Positions 9,282 to 16,786 of a DNA stretch of 64,000 bases are shown in pieces. The stretch covers positions 1 to 64,000 of the forward strand of contig NZ_RCWF01000008.1 of the NCBI RefSeq assembly GCF_003667345.1, given 5' to 3'. The DNA comes from Poseidonibacter antarcticus. GTDB taxonomy: Bacteria > Campylobacterota > Campylobacteria > Campylobacterales > Arcobacteraceae. Under the pieces are notes generated by a model. It was not told where the DNA came from. It ran no database searches and was given only the letters and a program-made list of their open reading frames with translations. A program made the translations under genes and the position numbers. Numbering within the stretch: position 1 is the stretch's first letter; each line of letters begins with the position of its first letter.

Positions 9282-9495
9282 TTTTAAGGTCATCAAATCC
9301 GTTCATCAAGTTTTTAACAAGTTCTTTATCATTCATAATTTCATTCATTTCACTATTTTCTACAAATTGTGAAGAAGTTAGATATTGCATAGTTGCAAAT
9401 TCAATAAAATTTGAAAGATTTCTTTTTTGTCCATCAGCAGCAAGTTTAATCATATCGTAGATAGAATCATCTACTCTCATTGTTACAGTTTTCAT
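9259..9495 (-). CDS. Ribbon-helix-helix-type antitoxin
   Basis: This 78-residue protein lies directly upstream of and overlaps the toxin gene. The N-terminus MKTVTMRVDDSIYDMIKLAA has the alternating pattern of a ribbon-helix-helix/CopG-like DNA-binding beta strand followed by a helix, and the C-terminal half is acidic as expected for toxin neutralisation. The open frame extends to 9561, but ATG 9495 is preceded by AAAGGA with 8-base spacing and starts exactly at the DNA-binding strand. Antitoxins of this type repress their own promoter. The A/T-rich gap at 9496-9579 is where such an operator would lie. Confidence 0.82.
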   Translation of the reverse strand: MKTVTMRVDDSIYDMIKLAADGQKRNLSNFIEFATMQYLTSSQFVENSEMNEIMNDKELVKNLMNGFDDLKNGDYNIV

Positions 9496-9579
9496 AATAT
9501 AATCCTTTGAATATTTATTAATACTATTATATTCAATTTTATTCAGATTGTCAATTATCAATATAGCTTTTAATTTTAT

Positions 9580-10188
9580 TTAGTATTTATACTCCATCTC
9601 ATCCACAACTAACTGTTTATTCTCAAATGGATCAATAATCGCTTCAATCTCATCAAATGCATATTTCAAAGGAAAACCTATTTTAGAGTTTGTTGCTGTT
9701 GATTCTAGTTTATAGAAGCGTTTGCCATTTACATATAATGCTTTTTTATTTGATAGTTTATTTTTTAGATTTACTATTACAAAGATATGTTTTGGTACTA
9801 GTACAAAATAAGCTTCATAACCTTTTACTTTTAGCATTGAGATTAAAAGATTTGATTTATCATCACAATCTCCATAATTTTGAGTAACCACTTGTTTTGA
9901 GCTTTTTGCAATTCCTTCATTTACTTTATATGGTATTCTTGTTACAAAATCTAGCATTTTTTGTACTTCACATAATTCGTTTTTATTACAATCTTTTATT
10001 AAATAGTTTGCAAGTTTTAGTGTGTAATCATCACGTCTTACTTGGTTTACATAAGTTAGTCCATTTATATCTATAAATTGATTTTTGACTATATTAAATG
10101 ATGTGAAAATCATATATATTATATAGATTATAAAAGCAAGTGATAAAAGAAAAGAAGAGTATTTTAAAAACTTATTATTTATTAGCAT
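9580..10188 (-). CDS. Membrane-anchored transglutaminase-like protein
   Basis: This is a 202-residue protein with one N-terminal transmembrane helix (about residues 10-30) and a transglutaminase/cysteine-protease-like fold outside it. Visible are Cys108 in NYGDCDDKSNLL, His134 in VPKHIFVIV and an acidic residue in YKLESTA at about 162, in the order of the Cys-His-Asp/Glu triad. The motif GDCDDKS is typical of the bacterial transglutaminase-like family. The gene overlaps the upstream decarboxylase gene by seven bases, so it is co-transcribed with cobalamin genes, but no link to cobalamin chemistry is known to me. The substrate is unknown. Confidence 0.72.
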   Translation of the reverse strand: MLINNKFLKYSSFLLSLAFIIYIIYMIFTSFNIVKNQFIDINGLTYVNQVRRDDYTLKLANYLIKDCNKNELCEVQKMLDFVTRIPYKVNEGIAKSSKQVVTQNYGDCDDKSNLLISMLKVKGYEAYFVLVPKHIFVIVNLKNKLSNKKALYVNGKRFYKLESTATNSKIGFPLKYAFDEIEAIIDPFENKQLVVDEMEYKY

Positions 10189-11213
10189 ATCTCTTTTAAT
10201 GCCTTTTTAAAAACTTCTAGATTATTTGTAGATTTAACTGCAATTCTTATATATCTATCATCTAAAAAGTCGAAGTTTTCACAGTTTCTTATCATAATCT
10301 TATATGGTTTTAATTTCTCTTGTAATTCATTTGCATTTAGTGTTTTTAGCTTTGCTAAAATATAGTTTGCATTACTTTTATAGATTGATTCTATTAGTGT
10401 TGAGTTTTCTAAAACTTTTTCTAAAAGCAGTCTATTTTTTGTATTTATTGCTTTTGATATTTTTTTAAAGTTTTTGTCTTCAAGAGCTGTGCATAAGTAA
10501 TTTGAATCAAAATTTGAAAGTTTCCACATTGGTTCAAATCTTTTTAGTGAGTCAATATTTTTTTCATTTGAAACAATAGTTCCAACTCTAATTCCAGCAC
10601 TTGAATAAAATTTTGTCATAGATTTTAAGATGTATAATTTATCATATTTTTCTAAATATTTAATAGCTGATTGTCCATCGCAAAAGTCTAAAAAGCTTTC
10701 ATCTATTAAAACTGTACAATCTTTTTGTGTCCAATAGCTCATCAAAGAATCAATATCATAATATTTACCATCAGGTGTTGAAGGATTTACAAATATTACG
10801 AAACTTTTATTTTTTACAGGTAATTGTATATTTTCAAATCTATTAATAGTTTGTAATTTATATCCAAAGTTTATACAAGCTTTTTTATATTCTAAATAAG
10901 CAGGTGAATAAATCGTAGAATGCTCCAAGCCTAAATTTTTAAGATGCCTAAAAAGTGCAAAGATAGCTGAACTTCCACCGTTAAATAGTTCTATTTGTTC
11001 TATTTTTACATCATAGTTATCTGCGATTTTTTTATATAATTTATCATAAATTGGATAAGAAGAAATATCAAGATTATTAAAATCAATATTTATATTTGGC
11101 TTGATAAAGTTGATATTTGATGACAAATCAATAACTTCTTGAATATCACAGCCTAAATCTTTTGCGAACTTTTCTATTTGTCCACCATGTTCAAATGTTT
11201 CTAATGTTTTCAT
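10182..11213 (-). CDS. cobD: L-threonine-O-3-phosphate decarboxylase (CobD type)
   Basis: This is a PLP-dependent fold-type I enzyme related to histidinol-phosphate aminotransferase. It decarboxylates threonine phosphate to (R)-1-amino-2-propanol phosphate, the linker that CbiB attaches to cobyric acid. The N-terminal HGG motif (FEHGGQ) and IDLSSNINF mark the CobD branch. The PLP lysine is Lys201 in KSMTKFYSSAG, and the pyridine-binding Asp lies in LIDESFLDF. The length is 343 residues. The start overlaps the cobS stop by four bases. A histidinol-phosphate aminotransferase is the main alternative, but the HGG start and cobalamin neighbours favour CobD. Confidence 0.9.
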   Translation of the reverse strand: MKTLETFEHGGQIEKFAKDLGCDIQEVIDLSSNINFIKPNINIDFNNLDISSYPIYDKLYKKIADNYDVKIEQIELFNGGSSAIFALFRHLKNLGLEHSTIYSPAYLEYKKACINFGYKLQTINRFENIQLPVKNKSFVIFVNPSTPDGKYYDIDSLMSYWTQKDCTVLIDESFLDFCDGQSAIKYLEKYDKLYILKSMTKFYSSAGIRVGTIVSNEKNIDSLKRFEPMWKLSNFDSNYLCTALEDKNFKKISKAINTKNRLLLEKVLENSTLIESIYKSNANYILAKLKTLNANELQEKLKPYKIMIRNCENFDFLDDRYIRIAVKSTNNLEVFKKALKEIC

Positions 11214-11956
11214 AAAACAATTGCCAATGCGATATTTAATAAAATAAGTTCAGTATGTTCTAGAGTAAAACCTAAACAATCGCCATTTACAAAAGAGAAT
11301 TTTTTATTTAATATTTTTAGTATTATGTAAAAACTTAGCATTGAAATTATAAAAAGAATTATTGCATTTGAGTTTAAAGTAAAAGCTAGTATTACATAAA
11401 CAAAAGCAAAAAGTTTGATTTTCCCTACTCCTGCACTTTGAAAGGCAAGTGATAAAAAACTATTTTTATTAAACTTAAAAAGTTGTAATAAATATATAAG
11501 ATTTAAACGAGAAAAAACTAAAACAATAAAAAATAATACATACTCTTTTTCATACAAAATATAAGTAGAAATACTAACTTTTAGCAATACAAAACAAAAA
11601 GCATATAAAGCCCCAATTGCACCAATAGTTGGGTCTTTCATAATCTCATAAGCATCTTTTCCTGAATAAGAAGCAAACCATGCATCAATCACATCACAAA
11701 TAGCTTCCAAATGTAAAAAACCATAAAGAGCTAGATAAAGAACAGAAGCTACAAAAGCAGAATATAAAGGAGTGAAAAACTCATTTAAAAAGATATTTAA
11801 AGCTATTACAATACTTGCTAAAATAGCTCCCACAAGTGGCAAGAAAGCTAGTGTATATTTATATGTATCATTGTTTATTTTCATATCTTTAACAAAAATA
11901 GGAATAATTGAAAAATACGAAAGTGCAAAATAAAAAGCATTTAGTATTTGTTTCAT
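11210..11956 (-). CDS. cobS: Adenosylcobinamide-GDP ribazoletransferase (cobalamin synthase)
   Basis: CobS is an integral membrane enzyme of about 248 residues with several hydrophobic helices. It joins adenosylcobinamide-GDP to alpha-ribazole (phosphate), the final assembly step. The LPLVGAILAS helix near residue 36 and the acidic motif CDVIDAWFAS at about 86-95 match the metal-binding DG-x-DTAD-type site of the family, in a diverged form. It lies between cobU, whose product is its nucleotide-activated substrate, and the decarboxylase gene. Both junctions are 4-base overlaps. Confidence 0.92.
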   Translation of the reverse strand: MKQILNAFYFALSYFSIIPIFVKDMKINNDTYKYTLAFLPLVGAILASIVIALNIFLNEFFTPLYSAFVASVLYLALYGFLHLEAICDVIDAWFASYSGKDAYEIMKDPTIGAIGALYAFCFVLLKVSISTYILYEKEYVLFFIVLVFSRLNLIYLLQLFKFNKNSFLSLAFQSAGVGKIKLFAFVYVILAFTLNSNAIILFIISMLSFYIILKILNKKFSFVNGDCLGFTLEHTELILLNIALAIVL

Positions 11957-12450
11957 TTTAATCTTTTTGATATTGAGTATTTTACTTCATAGACTTCATT
12001 ACAAAGTTTTACTAACTCTTGTCCAATAAGTCCCGAAAAGTCTACGAATCTTCTTGATTGGCTATCAAAAGGAATTACTCCACATGAAACATCATTTAGT
12101 ACAAAAACAATATTTGCTTTTGTACTACAGATAGTTTTGAGTTGTTCTTTTAATGTTTTTTCTTCTTCATCAAGATTGTTAAAAAGCCACATAGAAACAC
12201 AATCTACTAAATAAGTTTTATCATCTTTTATAACTTTTACTAAATCTTTTGGCTCTTCAATAGTCAAAAAATCATCAACTCTTTCTTCTAAATGTTTATC
12301 GATTCTTGTCTGCATTGAAGAGTCATTGTAAGAATTGTCATAAGTTGCTACATAATATGGTTTAGTATTTGATGATAATTCAAGTGTCTTATGTGAAGCA
12401 GCACTTGTTTTACCTGATTTTTGACCACCGAAATATAATATTTTCATCAT
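11953..12450 (-). CDS. cobU: Adenosylcobinamide kinase / adenosylcobinamide-phosphate guanylyltransferase
   Basis: CobU is a bifunctional cytosolic enzyme that phosphorylates adenosylcobinamide and transfers GMP to it, giving AdoCbi-GDP. The N-terminal P-loop is GGQKSGKTS (residues about 9-17). RIDKHLEER, VDCVSMWLFN and SGLIGQELVKLCNEV follow in the family order. The length of 165 residues is typical. It begins at an ATGA overlap with the marC stop. The presence of the kinase allows salvage of incomplete corrinoids as well as de novo assembly. Confidence 0.93.
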   Translation of the reverse strand: MMKILYFGGQKSGKTSAASHKTLELSSNTKPYYVATYDNSYNDSSMQTRIDKHLEERVDDFLTIEEPKDLVKVIKDDKTYLVDCVSMWLFNNLDEEEKTLKEQLKTICSTKANIVFVLNDVSCGVIPFDSQSRRFVDFSGLIGQELVKLCNEVYEVKYSISKRLK

Positions 12451-13046
12451 AAACCTAAAAAGTTTTTAATACCAGTAAAAATAATTTGTGCAGAAAGTGC
12501 AGCTAAAAATAATCCTGTAATTTTTGAAATCACTAAAAGACCTTGTTTACCAATAATTCTTTCAATAATACTTGAACTATAAAGCATAAATCCTATAACT
12601 AAAACTGCAGAAATTAAAGCTAAACTTCCCATTAACATTGAAGATTTATTTTCAAAAGTTGCACCCATAACAAGTAAAATACCAATAGTTCCTGGACCAA
12701 TTGCAACAGGAATTGCTAAAGGTACTACTGCTAAATCTGAAATATCTTTATCTCCAACTTTTGCAGTTGCTTTATTACCTTGAATTAACTCAACAGCAGA
12801 TAAAAACAATAATGCACCTGCACCAATTCTAAATGCATCCAATGTTATACCAAAAATATCAAAAATATTCTTTCCAAAAAAGAGTAACACTAAACATATA
12901 ATAATTACAGAAATTGTAACTTTAATAGCTAACGCTTTACGCTCTTTTGCTGTTGCATCTGTTGTAACAGTTAAAAAAACCGATAACACAAAAAAAGGTG
13001 TCATAATAAAAAACATTTTTAAAAATGTTGCAATGAAAATATCCAT
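12447..13046 (-). CDS. marC: MarC family (UPF0056) integral membrane protein
   Basis: This is a 199-residue inner-membrane protein with about six helices in the MarC/UPF0056 pattern, including the conserved PVAIGPGTIG-type segment (IPVAIGPGTIGILLV) and the FGITLDAFRIGAGALLF helix. MarC proteins were once linked to multiple antibiotic resistance, but their actual function is unsettled. It sits between cobT and cobU with a 3-base gap and a 4-base overlap, so it is co-translated with the cobalamin genes. A role in transport of a cobamide precursor is only a guess from context. Confidence 0.85.
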   Translation of the reverse strand: MDIFIATFLKMFFIMTPFFVLSVFLTVTTDATAKERKALAIKVTISVIIICLVLLFFGKNIFDIFGITLDAFRIGAGALLFLSAVELIQGNKATAKVGDKDISDLAVVPLAIPVAIGPGTIGILLVMGATFENKSSMLMGSLALISAVLVIGFMLYSSSIIERIIGKQGLLVISKITGLFLAALSAQIIFTGIKNFLGL

Positions 13047-13049
13047 AAA

Positions 13050-14114
13050 TTATCCTAAAAAGCTTTCGATTTTTTCAATTAATTTCATTTCATCAATTGA
13101 ATTTATACTTGCATAACATAATGCTCCACCACAACCAACACCCTCTTTTGCTTCACCTTCATCATAAAGTTTTAAAGCAGGATGAGAAGAGTTTGAAAAA
13201 TCAAAATCACTTGCATACGCATTTATTGGAAAATCTAATTGTTCTAATAGTGCTTTGATATTTGAATTTTCATCTTCATTTATCCATTTTGTTGTACAAA
13301 GTGCGATATTTGAAGAGTCTATTTCTCCATCCATACTTTTTAAAATAGAATTTACTACAAGTAAAACAGCTGCCATTTGAGTTCCACCTGCTAATAATAC
13401 TTTTAGATTATTTGCTCTACTTCCTAAAATAAATCCTGCATTAAAAATAATCATATTATCACTAACTAAAGATAGTTTTTCAAAAATATCACTATTTTTT
13501 TCTACTCTTTTTAGTGCATTTATTATTGTTTGGTTTTTAATATCACTTGGATTATTTTTATATGAACTTGAGAAATATCCTTCACATTCATAATCTAAGG
13601 CAAGTGCTGTTGCATTTGCTGTTGTTGTTCCTGCTGGAATTGATTCTGCAAGAATCACATAATCATCTTTTGTTTCAAAAGATTGTGCAAAACTTAGACC
13701 TTTTTGGAAAATTTCCATTGCTTGTATTTTTGCACCATCATCTATTCTTCCACTTGGTTTCATATCAAAATTATGTATTTTAAAATGTTCGATTTGTGGA
13801 ATAAGTTCTAATCCTAGATTTAATATTTCAATATTTGAAAAAGGATTTAATTCATGAACTGCTCTTGTAATAAGCGCAGGAGTAGGAACTCCTTTTGGAG
13901 TTTGGGCAATATCTTCTAAAGAACGAACTTCTTTAGTACATAAAAACTCTGCATCAAGAGTTGGAGTTAAATATAATTTACCTGGGATTCCAGCTTGTGA
14001 GATATTTGGTATCTCAGCTGTTTTTGTTACGCTTGCACTTAAAAGAAAAGTGGCTTTTTTACCTCGTAAAAATTCAAGAAAGTCTACACTTCCTAAAATA
14101 GTATTAAAGTTCAT
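13050..14114 (-). CDS. cobT: Nicotinate-mononucleotide-dependent phosphoribosyltransferase CobT (archaeal/cyanobacterial type)
   Basis: This is the first gene of the cobalamin operon. It is related to the CobT enzymes that transfer ribose phosphate from nicotinate mononucleotide to a lower-ligand base, giving alpha-ribazole phosphate. The sequence follows the TIGR00303-like branch: TFLLSASVTKTAEIP, the PKGVPTPALITRAV motif, AESIPAGTTTANATAL and LLAGGTQMAAVLLV. These differ from the classical Salmonella enzyme. The length is 354 residues. The start is ATG with AAAGGG upstream, and a probable promoter lies at 14141-14149. The base used as lower ligand cannot be told from the sequence. Confidence 0.87.
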   Translation of the reverse strand: MNFNTILGSVDFLEFLRGKKATFLLSASVTKTAEIPNISQAGIPGKLYLTPTLDAEFLCTKEVRSLEDIAQTPKGVPTPALITRAVHELNPFSNIEILNLGLELIPQIEHFKIHNFDMKPSGRIDDGAKIQAMEIFQKGLSFAQSFETKDDYVILAESIPAGTTTANATALALDYECEGYFSSSYKNNPSDIKNQTIINALKRVEKNSDIFEKLSLVSDNMIIFNAGFILGSRANNLKVLLAGGTQMAAVLLVVNSILKSMDGEIDSSNIALCTTKWINEDENSNIKALLEQLDFPINAYASDFDFSNSSHPALKLYDEGEAKEGVGCGGALCYASINSIDEMKLIEKIESFLG

Positions 14115-14140
14115 TTGAACCCTTTATTTAATTTTTAGGA

Positions 14141-14149
14141 AGTATAACA
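14141..14149 (-). promoter_or_regulatory. Putative extended -10 promoter of the cobalamin operon
   Basis: The minus strand reads TGTTATACT, an extended -10 box, about 26 bases upstream of the cobT ATG and just past the dsbD stop. It would let the operon start independently of dsbD. The surrounding 19 bases (14132-14150) recur with one mismatch upstream of mltA. I see no cobalamin riboswitch in this 44-base gap. Confidence 0.5.
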
Positions 14150-14158
14150 AATGTGTGC

Positions 14159-15931
14159 TTATTTAAAATGTTTATTTACAATCTCTAAGAAATCTTTTGG
14201 ATTTTTATATCCTACAATTTTAGAAGCTTTTACTTCCTTATTGTTAGTATCCCAGAAAATTAATCCAGGAGGTCCTACAATTCCATATTTTTTTTGTAAA
14301 GCTTTATCATCATCATTATTTGCTGTTACATCTGCTTTTAATATTGTAAAACCTTGAAGTTTTTTGATAACTTCTTCATCTTTAAATGTAATCTCTTCAA
14401 GCTCTTTACAAGCTACACACCAATCAGCAAAAAAATCTAACATAACAGGTTTAGAAGAATTTGCAATTGCTAAATCTAGCTCTTTAATATTTTTGATATA
14501 ACTTACTTTAAATGCTTCTTTTTGAACAACACTTGATGATGTCCCACTTGTAAACTTATCAAAAGGTTTTAAAGGATTTGTAGCTCCTGAAATTGTTCCA
14601 AAGAATAAAGAAACTCCATAAAGGAAAATTACCAAAGTTACAAGTTGTGCTAAAATATGTTTATAAATATTTAAATAAATAGCAGCTCCTAAGAATAATA
14701 AAGACCAAAGAAACATTACAATACTTGCATCCAATACTCTATCTAACATCCATACAGCAATTGCTAACATTATTATTCCAAATACTTTTGAAACACTATC
14801 CATCCAACCACCAGGTTTTGGCATAAATTTACCAGCACCTAATCCGATTAATAATAATGGCATTCCCATTCCCATACTTAAAACAAAAAGTGCTAATCCA
14901 CCTAAAATAGCATCTCCTGTTTGCCCAATATAAACTAAAGCACCTGCAAGTGGAGGAGCTACACAAGGTCCAACAATAAGTGCAGATAAGAATCCCATAA
15001 TTGCAATTCCTGCAATTCCTTGTTTTTCTTTTCCATCTGTTGTTTTGTTTATTTTATTTTGTAAACTTTGTGGTAATTCTATTTTGAAATATCCAAACAT
15101 AGAGAAAGCAAGTGCTACAAAAATAGCTGCAAAAATAGAAAGAACATAAGGATTTTGAAGTGCTACTTGTAAGTTTGCACCAAATAATCCTGCAATTACT
15201 CCTGCAATTGTATAAGCAAGTGCCATTGATAAAACATAAACTAAAGATAAAAAGAAGCCTTTTGTTGCTGTCATTTTTTCATTTTGTGAAGCACCTACAA
15301 TAATAGAAGATAAAATTGGAATCATTGGGAAAACACAAGGAGTTAATGAAAGTAATAATCCAAAACCAAAAAATGTTGCTAAAACTAAAAGCATATTTCC
15401 AGTTTTTAAACTATTTGCAATTGTATCTGTTTCATTTAATTCTATATTTTTTGTTTCTCCTGGTACTTTTGAAGTAAGTTCAGCTTTTGTATCTGTAGCT
15501 TTAACTAAAGTTCCTTGTGGTAAATCTAATTGATACTTTGTACTCATTGGAGCATAGCAAAGACCTTTTTTAGAACATCCTTGATACTTTACTTCTAACT
15601 CATAAGAAGATGATTTTGATTTTTCTTGTAATAAAGAAAAAGGTATTTCAATTTTTTGATTATCAAAATGTACAATAAAACCATCATATTCTATTGGTTC
15701 AGGAATATTAACATCTTCGGTAATATCAATTTTTGATGGTTTTGTAATTAAAACTTTTAATTTATCATCATATAAGTATATATCTTTTCCAAGATTTAGC
15801 GTAAAAACTACTTTGTCATTTTCTTTTACAAACTCTTTTTTAAAAGCATCTTCTGGATTTAAAAAATCCTGTTCAATTGTAAATGCAAAAGCATAAATGC
15901 TCATAAATAATAGTAATAATATTTTTTTCAT
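14159..15931 (-). CDS. dsbD: Thiol:disulfide interchange protein DsbD
   Basis: DsbD is an inner-membrane electron conduit that carries reductant from cytosolic thioredoxin to periplasmic thiol proteins, including cytochrome c maturation. After a signal peptide (about 1-16) comes the alpha domain with its redox cysteines in GCSKKGLCYAP. The eight-helix beta domain follows, with LTPCVFPMIP and GPCVAPPLAG supplying the two membrane cysteines. The C-terminal thioredoxin-like gamma domain has the WCVACKELE motif. All three redox pairs are present and the length of 590 residues matches full-length DsbD. It precedes the cobalamin operon on the same strand by 44 bases. Confidence 0.95.
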   Translation of the reverse strand: MKKILLLLFMSIYAFAFTIEQDFLNPEDAFKKEFVKENDKVVFTLNLGKDIYLYDDKLKVLITKPSKIDITEDVNIPEPIEYDGFIVHFDNQKIEIPFSLLQEKSKSSSYELEVKYQGCSKKGLCYAPMSTKYQLDLPQGTLVKATDTKAELTSKVPGETKNIELNETDTIANSLKTGNMLLVLATFFGFGLLLSLTPCVFPMIPILSSIIVGASQNEKMTATKGFFLSLVYVLSMALAYTIAGVIAGLFGANLQVALQNPYVLSIFAAIFVALAFSMFGYFKIELPQSLQNKINKTTDGKEKQGIAGIAIMGFLSALIVGPCVAPPLAGALVYIGQTGDAILGGLALFVLSMGMGMPLLLIGLGAGKFMPKPGGWMDSVSKVFGIIMLAIAVWMLDRVLDASIVMFLWSLLFLGAAIYLNIYKHILAQLVTLVIFLYGVSLFFGTISGATNPLKPFDKFTSGTSSSVVQKEAFKVSYIKNIKELDLAIANSSKPVMLDFFADWCVACKELEEITFKDEEVIKKLQGFTILKADVTANNDDDKALQKKYGIVGPPGLIFWDTNNKEVKASKIVGYKNPKDFLEIVNKHFK

Positions 15932-16092
15932 TAAAAGTCCTGTTTATATGTATTTTAAATTTTTAAATTCATTATATTTAAACTTTGTAAAGAGTTTGTT
16001 AATTAGTAACTTCTATTTTTATAAATATAAGAATTTATTATATTTGATTATAAGGATTTTATGTTAAAATTATTCTTTAATAAAGGATATTT

Positions 16093-16452
16093 ATGAATAA
16101 ATTAGTAGATTTACAACCACGAATTGTAGAAAAAATGATTAATGATAATATTGTAATGATTGATATAAGAAGAGAAGATGAATGGAAAAGAACAGGTATT
16201 ATAAAAAATTCACATTTACTAACTTTTTTCGATGAAAGAGGTGAATATGATATTGAAAAATGGATGAGTGAATTTGAAAAACTTGTTCCTAACAAAGATC
16301 AAACTTTTGTATTAATATGTGCAAGAGCAAATAGAACTAGAAGTCTTGGAGATTTTTTAATATCTCAAGGTTATAAAAATACCTCACATTTATTTGGAGG
16401 AATAGTTTTATGGCAACAAGAGTTAAGAGAAACTATCGAATATAAAATTTAG
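16093..16452 (+). CDS. Single-domain rhodanese-like protein
   Basis: This is a 119-residue cytosolic protein consisting of one rhodanese fold. MIDIRREDEW is the conserved structural motif, and the active-site loop CARANRTRSLG has the persulfide-forming Cys76 and the arginines that cradle it. Such proteins carry sulfane sulfur or thiosulfate sulfur. The substrate is not predictable. It has an AAAGGA ribosome site, and a TGTTAAAAT extended -10-like element lies about 20-30 bases upstream. It is monocistronic and converges on the small gene at 16488. Confidence 0.85.
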   Translation: MNKLVDLQPRIVEKMINDNIVMIDIRREDEWKRTGIIKNSHLLTFFDERGEYDIEKWMSEFEKLVPNKDQTFVLICARANRTRSLGDFLISQGYKNTSHLFGGIVLWQQELRETIEYKI

Positions 16453-16474
16453 TAAGAAGCTTTAAAGCCTCTTA
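16453..16474. terminator. Hairpin between convergent genes
   Basis: TAAGA-A-GCTTTAAAGC-C-TCTTA forms an imperfect palindrome immediately after the rhodanese stop. It is symmetric and could end transcripts from both sides. There is no strong T run, so termination is probable rather than certain. Confidence 0.5.
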
Positions 16475-16487
16475 TCTAAATAAATTA

Positions 16488-16718
16488 TTATGCTTCTTTT
16501 TTAGAATCACTTGCTTTTTGTAAAATTGCAATAATATCATCTAAATTTTCATATGGAAGATGTGATTTCCATTGAATATCTTTTCCGTTTAATGAAACAC
16601 CAATACTTACAATATCAGCTGTATCTTTTCCATAAGGTTCTGTAACATTAGAAATTGAAATAACACCTTTTTTTGTACCAGCTAGTGGTAATGAACCTAG
16701 TTCTGTAATTGTTGACAT
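16488..16718 (-). CDS. Small conserved hypothetical protein
   Basis: This is a 76-residue protein without signal peptide, membrane helix or cysteine. It starts at ATG 16718 behind an AAGGA site (complement of TCCTT at 16726-16730). The residues suggest a compact alpha/beta domain: beta-rich N-terminal half (GVISISNVTEPYG, IVSIGVSLNGKDI) and a C-terminal helix (LDDIIAILQKAS). I do not recognise a family. Codon use and a good ribosome site support it as real. It is convergent with the rhodanese gene and followed upstream by the GGDEF-EAL gene. Confidence 0.65.
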   Translation of the reverse strand: MSTITELGSLPLAGTKKGVISISNVTEPYGKDTADIVSIGVSLNGKDIQWKSHLPYENLDDIIAILQKASDSKKEA

Positions 16719-16786
16719 TTTGTATCCTTATTTGATTTATTTTTTCTTACATTATTTTACAAGAATAAACTTTTATTTTATTAAAA

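Noticed and set aside
14115-14158. Cobalamin riboswitch ahead of the cobT operon
   Set aside because: The gap is 44 bases, too short for the roughly 200-base element, and no B12-box-like sequence was seen.
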